8,037 nucleotides of DNA. It comes from Limnohabitans sp. Lineage in GTDB: Bacteria > Pseudomonadota > Gammaproteobacteria > Burkholderiales > Burkholderiaceae_C. The DNA is taken from contig JAKFXJ010000202.1 in NCBI GenBank assembly GCA_021731425.1, forward strand, positions 1 through 8,037, read 5' to 3'. Made by a program: the position numbers and the translations under genes. The notes beneath the pieces are model-generated. The model searched no databases. It saw only the letters and a list, made by a program, of their open reading frames with translations, and was not told where the DNA came from. Shown in pieces: positions 1-6,072 of this stretch. Position 1 is the first letter of the stretch, and each line of letters opens with the position of its first letter.

Positions 1-678
1 GCGGTGTGGCGTGTGCATGGGCTTGACAAGGTGGCCATTGATTTGCCTCATGGCCCTTTTCTAGGCCAATGGCTGTCCAGCTTGACGGGGTGGGATTTGC
101 GAATGGGTCTGGGCATCAGTGCTGCGCTTGTATCCTTCCTCATGGTGAGCTGGATACTCAAAGATCGACGATTCCACACCGTGTTCAATTGGGTCACGGG
201 TGCGGGTCTGGGCTTGCTGGTCGTGGCACTGTGGTGGGTCAGTGGTGTGCTCGGTTTTGTGCCAGAACACCCCGATACGCTGGAGCCGCTCTTTCTGACC
301 ACCCAAAGTGCGCGAATGGAAGCTTTGAGTTTCACGGCCCCAGTGGGCTACTGGCTCGATGCCTTCATGTACTACAGCGACGGCAGCAAACGGCTGACCT
401 GGGGCATGGTCACTGTGGCCGGTGTTGTGCTGGGTGCTTGTGGGAGTGCTCTGCAGCAAGGCAGCTTTCGCTGGGAGGGATTCACACAACGCGCCGACTT
501 GGTGCGTCACCTGGTCGGCGGGGCGCTTATGGGCACCGGCGGTGTGCTGGCCATGGGGTGCACCTTCGGTCAGGGCCTGACGGGGCTGTCGACCTTGAGC
601 CTGGCCAGCATGCTGTCTGTCTTGGGTATTTTTGCAGGCACCTGGGGCGCTTTGCAATGGCAAATGCGAAAAGCATGA
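1..678 (+). CDS. YeeE/YedE-family thiosulfate/sulfur-compound transporter, 3' part
   Basis: Integral inner-membrane protein of the YeeE/YedE (TsuA-like, Sulf_transp) family, whose studied members import thiosulfate as a sulfur source. The reading frame is already open at base 1, so the gene begins upstream of the window; 225 codons plus a TGA stop are visible. The family is usually about 350-400 residues, so roughly the C-terminal 60% is present. Hydrophobic segments lie at about residues 37-52, 64-84, 134-150, 170-186 and 197-218 of the visible part. The diagnostic feature is the Gly-rich segment near residues 173-195 containing GCTFGQG (bases 556-576), plus a second Cys in GACGSAL. Such cysteines are thought to relay thiosulfate through the pore. 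The family assignment is fairly firm; the exact substrate is inferred. It ends 25 nt before tcdA on the same strand and may be co-transcribed with it. A TusA-like partner gene could lie upstream, out of view. Confidence 0.88.
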   Translation, partial: AVWRVHGLDKVAIDLPHGPFLGQWLSSLTGWDLRMGLGISAALVSFLMVSWILKDRRFHTVFNWVTGAGLGLLVVALWWVSGVLGFVPEHPDTLEPLFLTTQSARMEALSFTAPVGYWLDAFMYYSDGSKRLTWGMVTVAGVVLGACGSALQQGSFRWEGFTQRADLVRHLVGGALMGTGGVLAMGCTFGQGLTGLSTLSLASMLSVLGIFAGTWGALQWQMRKA

Positions 679-703
679 GTTTCTTTTTTTCTCAGTCCCG
701 CTC

Positions 704-1513
704 ATGATTCCCACACCCATGATGGACGCAGCCGCCGATGAAAGCACTCGCCGCTTTGGCGGCTTGCAACGCCTCTACGGCGTGGCCGGGGCCAGTCGCA
801 TACAACAATCGCATGTGGTGGTGGTCGGCATCGGTGGGGTGGGCTCCTGGACCGCTGAAGCTTTGGCACGCAGTGGCGTAGCGCGTTTGACCCTTGTCGA
901 CATGGACCATATTTCCGAGTCCAACATCAACCGCCAAATTCATGCGCTCAGCAACACCACGGGCCAATCCAAAGTGTTGGCCATGCAAGAACGCATTGCC
1001 TTGATCCACCCGCAATGCCAAGTCGATGTGGTGGATGATTTTGTGACGCCCGAGAACTGGCCTGCGCTCTTGCCCTGCAAGCCCGATGCCTTGGTCGATG
1101 CCTGCGACCAGGTCAAAGCCAAAGTGAGCCTGGCGCAATGGGCCTTGGACGAAGGCGTGGGCTTCATCACCGTGGGTGCTGCGGGTGGCAAACGCTTGGC
1201 GCACAAGGTCGATGTGGATGACCTCTCGCGCATCACGCACGACCCACTGTTGGCCCAGCTGCGTTACCGCCTGCGCAAACACCACGGGGCGGCCAAAGGT
1301 GGCAAGAGCATTGGTATTCAGGGCGTGTTCAGCCGCGAAGCTGTGGCGCCACCCGATGCCTCGTGTGCGATCGAAGGCGATGGCTCGCTCAATTGTCATG
1401 GCTACGGATCGGTGGTGAGCGTGACCGCGACCTTTGGCATGTGCGCGGCCTCAGAAATTTTGAATTTTTTAGCGGTCAGCCCGAGAGGGCGAAAAAATGA
1501 CGCTATAATTTGA
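704..1513 (+). CDS. tcdA: tRNA threonylcarbamoyladenosine dehydratase (TcdA/CsdL, ThiF/E1-like)
   Basis: Cytoplasmic ATP-dependent enzyme that converts t6A at position 37 of ANN-decoding tRNAs into cyclic ct6A. From the ATG at 704 the protein is 269 residues, matching the roughly 268 of E. coli TcdA. It begins with the family's RRFGGLQRLYG block (residues 16-26). The E1-like nucleotide-binding loop GIGGVGS is at residues 42-48, followed by LVDMDHISESNINRQ (64-78) with the conserved Asn/Arg/Gln adenylation residues, and VDACDQ at 131-136. Cys231 in LNCHGYGS is the likely equivalent of the persulfide-carrying Cys in the E. coli enzyme (recalled, not aligned). The frame is open upstream to 632 inside the preceding gene, but homology starts after 704. 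ATGs at 719 and 722 are alternatives. No Shine-Dalgarno sequence is visible; a pyrimidine tract (680-693) precedes the start. The 3' end contains the promoter of tRNA-Lys. Confidence 0.93.
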   Translation: MIPTPMMDAAADESTRRFGGLQRLYGVAGASRIQQSHVVVVGIGGVGSWTAEALARSGVARLTLVDMDHISESNINRQIHALSNTTGQSKVLAMQERIALIHPQCQVDVVDDFVTPENWPALLPCKPDALVDACDQVKAKVSLAQWALDEGVGFITVGAAGGKRLAHKVDVDDLSRITHDPLLAQLRYRLRKHHGAAKGGKSIGIQGVFSREAVAPPDASCAIEGDGSLNCHGYGSVVSVTATFGMCAASEILNFLAVSPRGRKNDAII

Positions 1514-1516
1514 GTC
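1454..1516 (+). promoter_or_regulatory. Predicted sigma70 promoter of tRNA-Lys, embedded in the tcdA 3' end
   Basis: A perfect TATAAT -10 hexamer lies at 1504-1509, formed by the last codons of tcdA (Ala-Ile-Ile just before the stop). The expected transcription start is near 1516-1517, about 28 nt before the mature tRNA. No recognisable TTGACA occurs at 16-18 bp spacing. However, a 17-nt tract at 1455-1471 contains only one G among A/T and sits at about -62 to -46, where an UP element would be. A strong -10 with an UP element is a known arrangement for stable-RNA promoters; its use here is inferred. Confidence 0.7.
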
Positions 1517-1543
1517 TTGCTGGAGTGCACGTCACCACAGCAA
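1517..1543 (+). other. Predicted hairpin in the pre-tRNA-Lys 5' leader
   Basis: TTGCTG at 1517-1522 pairs with CAGCAA at 1538-1543. Inside, GTG (1525-1527) pairs with CAC (1533-1535) across a symmetric 2x2 internal loop and a 5-nt apical loop. The hairpin would start at or within a base of the predicted transcription start and end one base before the first tRNA nucleotide, so nearly the whole leader folds. It may affect RNase P access or leader stability; that is inference, and short pairings of this size can occur by chance. Confidence 0.4.
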
Positions 1544-1544
1544 A

Positions 1545-1620
1545 GGGACCATAGCTCAGTTGGTAGAGCAGCGGACTTTTAATCCGTTTGTCGTGGGTTC
1601 GACCCCCGCTGGTCCCACCA
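1545..1620 (+). tRNA. tRNA-Lys (anticodon UUU)
   Basis: Complete 76-nt cloverleaf with encoded CCA. The acceptor stem pairs GGGACCA (1545-1551) with TGGTCCC (1610-1616), followed by discriminator A1617 and CCA 1618-1620. The D arm has stem GCTC/GAGC around AGTTGGTA. The anticodon stem is GCGGA/TCCGT with loop CTTTTAA (1576-1582), giving anticodon TTT at 1578-1580 and A37 at 1581. The T arm is GTGGG-TTCGACC-CCCGC (1593-1609). It decodes AAA/AAG lysine codons. U36-A37 makes it a t6A/ct6A substrate, and U34 is the usual mnm5s2U position. It is transcribed alone, from a promoter inside tcdA to the terminator directly downstream. Confidence 0.99.
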
Positions 1621-1625
1621 AATTT

Positions 1626-1661
1626 AAAAGCACTTTGTATTTCGGTACAAAGTGCTTTTTT
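1626..1661 (+). terminator. Intrinsic terminator of the tRNA-Lys unit
   Basis: A perfect 14-bp inverted repeat (arms 1626-1639 and 1646-1659) encloses a 6-nt loop TTTCGG. The 3' arm runs directly into a six-T tract (1656-1661), and the matching A run sits in the 5' arm. It starts 6 nt after the tRNA CCA end, so it fits as the Rho-independent terminator of this monocistronic tRNA. The A and T runs on both sides mean it could also stop leftward transcription coming from yheS. Confidence 0.93.
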
Positions 1662-1772
1662 CATTTCTGCGCACGCCATGGAGCGCCTTTCACTGAAGAT
1701 GCACTTTATTTGGGTCCGGCTCAGTTCAAGGGCGTATGCGCGGAAAGCCTCCAAACCGAAGGTTCGACTGCC

Positions 1773-1806
1773 CCAATGAGCCGGTCAGAGAAAGACCGGC
1801 TATTGG
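1773..1806 (-). terminator. Inverted repeat after yheS, possible terminator without U-tract
   Basis: An 8-bp perfect stem AGCCGGTC/GACCGGCT (1779-1786 and 1794-1801) with a 7-nt loop is extended by CCAAT/ATTGG (1773-1777, 1802-1806) past one bulged G at 1778. It lies 16 nt beyond the yheS stop codon in the convergent gap facing tRNA-Lys, so a 3'-end role is reasonable. In the yheS direction no T run follows the stem, so it may only stabilise the mRNA 3' end or act with Rho. In the other direction only three Ts follow. Confidence 0.45.
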
Positions 1807-1822
1807 TTTCATGGCCGAGTGT

Positions 1823-3889
1823 TTACACAGTTGCCGATGTGGCCTCTTCGAGCAAAGACGTCAGCTCCAGCCAGCGCTCTTCGAGACCGGTGACTTCATC
1901 GGCAAGCGCTTTCAGCCGGCGGCCCGCATCGGCCATTTCGGCTGGCGATACGGGCGTGGTCAACAGCGCTTCCAGGCGTGTTTTCTCGGCTTCGATGCTG
2001 GCCATGCGCAGCTCGTTTTGTTCCAACTCGCGTTTGAGCGGCCGGGTTTGCGCGGCCAGTTGCTGGCGTTTTTGTGCTTCCAGTTTGCGCTGTTCGGCAC
2101 TGCTCAGTCCTGTGCCGGGTTGCGTCGCTGAGGTGGAGGGTGGGGCAGCAGTCGCAGCGTTGGCTGCGGGCAACGCACTGGCCGGGCTGCTGGGCACTGA
2201 GGCGATGTTCGCTGACGGCGTTTCCGCCACTGCAGTGGCCACGGCATCCCGGGCTGAGTTCTTGGCTGCTTCGCGCAAGCGCTTGGATTCTTCCAGCAGG
2301 TATTTCTGGTAGTCGTCCAAGTCCCCGTCAAAGGGCTCGACCTTGCCCCGGCCCACCATCCAGAACTCGTCACACACGGCGCGCAGCAAGGCGCGGTCGT
2401 GGCTGACCAACATGACCGTTCCTTCGAACTCGTTGAGCGCCATCGACAGCGCTTCGCGCGTGGCCAAGTCCAGGTGGTTGGTGGGTTCGTCCAGCAGCAA
2501 GAGGTTGGGGCGTTGCCACACGATCATGGCCAGCACCAAGCGGGCTTTTTCGCCACCGCTCATGGTGCCCACGGCTTGCTTGACCATGTCGCCACTGAAG
2601 TTGAAGGTGCCCAGGTAGTTGCGCAAATCCTGCTCGCGGCTCGGCTCGCCGCTGTTCGGCCCCAGCTCTTTGGCCAGGCGGATCATGTGTTCCAACGGGT
2701 TGTCCTGCGGGTGCAGCACATCGAGTTCTTGCTGGGCAAAGTAGCCAATGTTCAGGCCCTTGCCCTCGGTCAGAGTGCCCGTCAGCTGAGGCATGGTGCG
2801 GGCGATGGTTTTGACCAAGGTCGATTTGCCCTGACCGTTGGCCCCCAAAATGCCGATGCGCTGACCGGCCAGCACCGATTTGCTCACGCCTTGCACGATG
2901 GTCTTGGGCTCGCCATCGACCAGGTAACCAAAACTTGCCTCGCTGATGGCCAGCATGGGGTTGGGCAGGTTGTTGGGCTCTTTGAAGCCGAAGGTGAATT
3001 CGGCATCGGCCAGCAGCGGGGCCACTTTTTCCATGCGGTCCAGGGCCTTGACCCGGCTTTGCGCCTGTTTGGCCTTGCTGGCCTGGGCCTTGAAGCGGTT
3101 GATGAACTTTTGCAGGTGGGCAATTTTGTCTTGCTGCTTGGCAAACGAGGCTTGTTGCAGCTCCATTTGCTGGGCGCGCAGAATTTCGAAGCCGCTGTAA
3201 TTGCTGCCGTAACGCGTCAGTTTGGCGTGGTCGATGTGCAGCGTGACGTTGGTCACGGCGTCCAAAAACTCGCGGTCGTGGCTGATCACGATCATGGTGC
3301 CCGCATAGCGTTGCAGCCAGGCTTCCAGCCAGACCAAGGCGTCCAAGTCCAAGTGGTTGGTGGGTTCGTCCAACAACAAAATGTCCGACGGGCACATCAG
3401 CGCCCGCGCCAGCTGCAAGCGCATTCGCCAGCCGCCTGAGAAGCTGTTGACCGGGTTGTTGAGCTCGTCCACCCGAAAGCCCAGGCCCAAAATCAATGCT
3501 TCAGCGCGGGGCAGGGCGTCGTGGTCGCCCGCATCGGCCAGGTCCGTGTAAACGTGCGCCATCTCCATGCCGTCGCCACTGGCTTCGGCCGCCACCAAAC
3601 GCTGGCGCAACTCGGCCAGGCGCGTGTCGCCCTCCAGCACAAACTCAGACGCGGGCTGGTCGGTCTCGGGCATGTTCTGCGCGACCTGACCCATGCGCCA
3701 GGCTTTGGGCATGTCAAAGTCACCACCGTCTTCGTTAAGTGTGCCGTTGAACAAGGCAAACAAGGTGGATTTTCCCGCGCCGTTGCGTCCAACCAGACCG
3801 ACCTTCTCTCCGGGGTTGAGGGTGACCGATGTTTGGTCGAGCAGCACCTTGGTGCCTCGGCGGAGGGTGACGTTTTTGAGGTTGATCAT
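1823..3889 (-). CDS. yheS: ABC-F family ATPase, YheS type
   Basis: Soluble ABC-F protein of 688 residues with two ATP-binding domains and no membrane segments; members act at the ribosomal E site to relieve stalled translation. Domain 1 has Walker A GRNGAGKST (34-42), signature SGGWRMRLQL (151-160), Walker B LLLDEPTNHLDL (171-182) and H-loop SHD (203-205). The charged linker at about 210-310, including SKAKQAQSRVKALDRME (271-287), is the P-site-tRNA-interacting region and closely resembles E. coli YheS. Domain 2 has Walker A GANGQGKST (349-357), signature SGGEKAR (444-450), Walker B LLLLDEPTNHLDL (463-475) and SHD (496-498). An Ala/Pro/Ser-rich spacer (about 545-597) joins a C-terminal coiled coil (about 598-685). 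All catalytic motifs are intact. It is about 50 residues longer than E. coli YheS (637), largely through the spacer. The ATG at 3889 fits the homologous N-terminus. No strong Shine-Dalgarno is visible. The substrate state it resolves is unknown. Confidence 0.93.
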   Translation of the reverse strand: MINLKNVTLRRGTKVLLDQTSVTLNPGEKVGLVGRNGAGKSTLFALFNGTLNEDGGDFDMPKAWRMGQVAQNMPETDQPASEFVLEGDTRLAELRQRLVAAEASGDGMEMAHVYTDLADAGDHDALPRAEALILGLGFRVDELNNPVNSFSGGWRMRLQLARALMCPSDILLLDEPTNHLDLDALVWLEAWLQRYAGTMIVISHDREFLDAVTNVTLHIDHAKLTRYGSNYSGFEILRAQQMELQQASFAKQQDKIAHLQKFINRFKAQASKAKQAQSRVKALDRMEKVAPLLADAEFTFGFKEPNNLPNPMLAISEASFGYLVDGEPKTIVQGVSKSVLAGQRIGILGANGQGKSTLVKTIARTMPQLTGTLTEGKGLNIGYFAQQELDVLHPQDNPLEHMIRLAKELGPNSGEPSREQDLRNYLGTFNFSGDMVKQAVGTMSGGEKARLVLAMIVWQRPNLLLLDEPTNHLDLATREALSMALNEFEGTVMLVSHDRALLRAVCDEFWMVGRGKVEPFDGDLDDYQKYLLEESKRLREAAKNSARDAVATAVAETPSANIASVPSSPASALPAANAATAAPPSTSATQPGTGLSSAEQRKLEAQKRQQLAAQTRPLKRELEQNELRMASIEAEKTRLEALLTTPVSPAEMADAGRRLKALADEVTGLEERWLELTSLLEEATSATV

Positions 3890-3901
3890 GAAAGAACAGT
3901 G

Positions 3902-3928
3902 TCCGGACAGGTTCCGGACGGATTCCGG
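3902..3928. repeat. Short 11-bp tandem repeat upstream of yheS
   Basis: Two and a half tandem copies of an 11-bp unit: TCCGGACAGGT (3902-3912), TCCGGACGGAT (3913-3923), then TCCGG (3924-3928). Each full unit carries the palindrome TCCGGA. They lie 13-39 nt upstream of the yheS start codon, within its probable 5' leader or promoter. The spacing is about one helical turn, which would suit a DNA-binding protein, but no regulator is known to me and chance or slippage is possible. Confidence 0.6.
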
Positions 3929-4000
3929 TATAGGGGGGGCAGGGTCAGCGCACGGGCTGAAATCGCTACGGGATAACCCGCTATTTTCGCCGATGTCGGC

Positions 4001-4903
4001 TCAGGCGTGCCCTTTGAGCGTGAGCAGGGCCTCGCGGGCGATGAGCAAAACCTGATCGTCTCCTGCACTGGTGTCCAGCCAAGCCACTTCAAGTTCGGGA
4101 AAGGCAGCGATGAAGTGGTCCACCTCATTGCCAATTTCCAGCACCAGCACGGCATGTTCACTCATCCGCTCAGGCGCCTGTTTGAACAGCTGGCGTACAA
4201 AGTCCATGCCATCGGTACCGCCTGCCAGCGCCAGTTCAGGCTCGGCGCGGTACTCGGCGGGCAGCGCGTCCATGCTGGCTTGGCACACATAAGGCGGGTT
4301 GCACAAGATCAAGTCAAACGGGCCGTGTGCAGGTGGGTTCAAGCTGCTCAGGCCGTCGCTGTGCACCAGCCTCACGCGCTCATCCAGTTCGTGGCGTTCC
4401 ACATTGATGGCGGCCACGGCCAGCGCATCGTCAGAAATATCGGCCCCAGTCACCTGCACCTCGGGCCAGGCCAATGCGGCCAAGACGGCGAGGCTGCCGT
4501 TGCCGGTGCACAGGTCCAGCACTCGCGTGGTCTGGTCGCTGAGCCAAGCGTCAATGGTGCCGTCGGCCAGCACTTCGGCGATCAGGCTGAGCGGCACGAT
4601 GGCCCGCTCGTCGATGTAAAACGACACGCCCTGCAGCCATGCCTCACGGGTGAGGTATGCAGCGGGTTTGCGGGTGGTGATGCGCTCCTCGATCAGCGCA
4701 GCGCAAGTGGTTTGCTGCTCTGCGCTCACGGTTTGCTCGGCCATTTCATCCAGATCGGTGTCGAGCGGCAAGCCCAAGCGCCAGAGCACCAGCCAGACGG
4801 CTTCGTCAAAAGCGCTTTGGGTGCCGTGGCCAAAGGCCACGCCCGCAGCTTCCAGCCGCTGGGCCGCTTGTTCGATCAGCGCGGGCAGGGTCATGGCACT
4901 CAT
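4001..4903 (-). CDS. prmB: Ribosomal protein L3 N5-glutamine methyltransferase PrmB
   Basis: SAM-dependent class I methyltransferase that methylates a glutamine side chain of ribosomal protein L3 (Gln150 in E. coli), aiding 50S assembly. It has 300 residues against 310 for E. coli PrmB. An N-terminal helical substrate-binding domain (about 1-95) precedes the Rossmann fold: SAM motif [10 protein letters not shown] (129-137), acidic residue in GADISDDA (153-160), catalytic NPPY (202-205), and [16 protein letters not shown] (217-232). The Cys in DLCTG and the following [14 protein letters not shown] block point to PrmB rather than PrmC (release-factor methyltransferase), which usually reads DLGTGSG. 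The start at 4903 overlaps the dapE stop codon by ATGA, which implies translational coupling. A second in-frame ATG lies 9 nt further (4894). It is the last gene of the dapC-dapE-prmB operon; a separate yheS unit follows after 111 nt with no clear terminator between them. Confidence 0.93.
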   Translation of the reverse strand: MSAMTLPALIEQAAQRLEAAGVAFGHGTQSAFDEAVWLVLWRLGLPLDTDLDEMAEQTVSAEQQTTCAALIEERITTRKPAAYLTREAWLQGVSFYIDERAIVPLSLIAEVLADGTIDAWLSDQTTRVLDLCTGNGSLAVLAALAWPEVQVTGADISDDALAVAAINVERHELDERVRLVHSDGLSSLNPPAHGPFDLILCNPPYVCQASMDALPAEYRAEPELALAGGTDGMDFVRQLFKQAPERMSEHAVLVLEIGNEVDHFIAAFPELEVAWLDTSAGDDQVLLIAREALLTLKGHA

Positions 4904-6069
4904 GCCTTAAGACCTGCGTTGAGTTGTTCCAATGTGCGGCGGTAGATGTTTTTGAGCGGCGCGATGTCGCTGAGGGTCACATGCTCATTCACTTTGTGGA
5001 TGGTCGCGTTGGGTGGGCCGAACTCGATGACCTGCGGGCAGATTTGCGCGATGAAGCGGCCGTCGCTGGTGCCGCCTGTGGTGGACAACTCGGTTTTCAA
5101 ACCGGTTTCGTCGGTGATGGCTTTTTCAATCGCCTTGACCAAAGTGCCGGGCGTGGTCAGAAATGGCCGGCCACCCAGCGTCCATTTGAGTTCGTACTTC
5201 AGGCCATGCTGGTCGAGCACCGCTTGCAAGCGCTGCTGCAGGCTTTCGGGCGTGGATTCGGTGCAAAAGCGGAAGTTGAAGTCCACTACACAGTCGCCCG
5301 GAATCACGTTGCTCGCGCCCGTGCCGGCGTGGATGTTGCTCACTTGCCAGCTGGTGGGCGGGAAGAAGGCGTTGCCTTCGTCCCAGCGGATGGCCACCAG
5401 ATCGGCCAACGCAGGCGCCAGGCGGTGGATCGGGTTGTCGGCCAGGTGCGGATAGGCGATATGGCCTTGCACGCCCTTCACGGTGAGCTTGCCGCTCAGG
5501 GTGCCGCGTCGGCCGTTTTTGATCATGTCGCCCGTCTGCTGCACCGACGTGGGCTCGCCCACAATGCAGAACTGCGGCGCGTCGCCTCGGGCCTGGAGCT
5601 TTTCACACACGACCACGGTGCCGTCTAGGGCCGGGCCTTCTTCGTCGCTGGTCAGCAAAAAGGCGATGCCCAAAGCGGGATTGGGGTTGGCCGCCAGAAA
5701 TTCCTGCACCGCCACGACCATGGCCGCCAGCGAGGTTTTCATGTCGCTTGCGCCCCGGCCAAACAGCTTGCCGTCTTTGTGAGTGGGGGTGAAGGGGTCG
5801 CTGTCCCATTGCGCGAGAGGCCCGGTGGGCACCACGTCGGTGTGCCCGGCAAAGGCCAAGGTCTCGCCCGAAGTGCCTGCACGTTTGGCCCAGAGGTTGC
5901 GCACGCGGAAGGTGTCTGGGCCGGAGTCCATGAACTCGCAGACAAAACCCAGAGGATTCAAAGCCTCACTGATCAGGTCCAAGCAGCCTGCGTCCTCAGG
6001 CGTGACAGAAGGGCGCGAGATCAGCTGCTCGGCCAGGCGCAGGGTGTTGTGACAGGTTTTGGCGTTCAT
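4900..6069 (-). CDS. dapE: Succinyl-diaminopimelate desuccinylase
   Basis: Di-zinc M20-family amidohydrolase that splits N-succinyl-LL-2,6-diaminopimelate into succinate and LL-diaminopimelate, in the cytoplasmic succinylase route to lysine and peptidoglycan meso-DAP. It has 389 residues, in the usual 375-390 range. All metal and catalytic residues are visible: His76 and Asp78 in GHTDVV, bridging Asp109 in GRGASDMK, catalytic Glu143 and metal-binding Glu144 in SDEEG, Glu172 in VGEPT, and His363 in KVNEHV. The dimerisation (lid) domain covers about residues 187-300, including GRRGTLSG and the GASNVIPG loop; GGTSDGRF (332-339) is typical of DapE. The ATG at 6069 starts 3 nt after the dapC stop and the TGA overlaps the prmB ATG. 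No separate Shine-Dalgarno is seen, consistent with coupled translation. Intact, with high confidence. Confidence 0.97.
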   Translation of the reverse strand: MNAKTCHNTLRLAEQLISRPSVTPEDAGCLDLISEALNPLGFVCEFMDSGPDTFRVRNLWAKRAGTSGETLAFAGHTDVVPTGPLAQWDSDPFTPTHKDGKLFGRGASDMKTSLAAMVVAVQEFLAANPNPALGIAFLLTSDEEGPALDGTVVVCEKLQARGDAPQFCIVGEPTSVQQTGDMIKNGRRGTLSGKLTVKGVQGHIAYPHLADNPIHRLAPALADLVAIRWDEGNAFFPPTSWQVSNIHAGTGASNVIPGDCVVDFNFRFCTESTPESLQQRLQAVLDQHGLKYELKWTLGGRPFLTTPGTLVKAIEKAITDETGLKTELSTTGGTSDGRFIAQICPQVIEFGPPNATIHKVNEHVTLSDIAPLKNIYRRTLEQLNAGLKA

Positions 6070-6072
6070 GGC

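Noticed and set aside
1603..1620. tRNA-Lys 3' end as an attachment site for an integrated element
   Set aside because: No repeat of the tRNA 3' end, no integrase gene and no foreign-looking DNA follow; a terminator and core genes do.
1698..1711. Partial copy of the terminator arm (GCACTTT followed by ATTT)
   Set aside because: Only a short imperfect match with an indel to the arm at 1630-1642; likely chance in A/T-rich sequence.
1560..2312. 250-codon plus-strand open frame starting inside the tRNA
   Set aside because: It reads through the tRNA, its terminator and the antisense of the yheS 3' end. The Ser/Ala-rich translation matches no family I recognise and is explained by the codon bias of yheS on the opposite strand.
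2399..3439. Long plus-strand open frame antisense to yheS
   Set aside because: yheS on the other strand has all ABC motifs. The antisense protein is rich in Gln, Val, Gly and His with no recognisable domain, typical of a shadow of a GC-rich gene.
3945..3960. Small hairpin TCAGC/GCTGA between prmB and yheS as a terminator
   Set aside because: The stem is only 5 bp and no T run follows in the direction of transcription.
4007..4945. 312-codon plus-strand open frame antisense to prmB
   Set aside because: The opposite strand encodes a complete PrmB with its catalytic motifs; this frame is a shadow.
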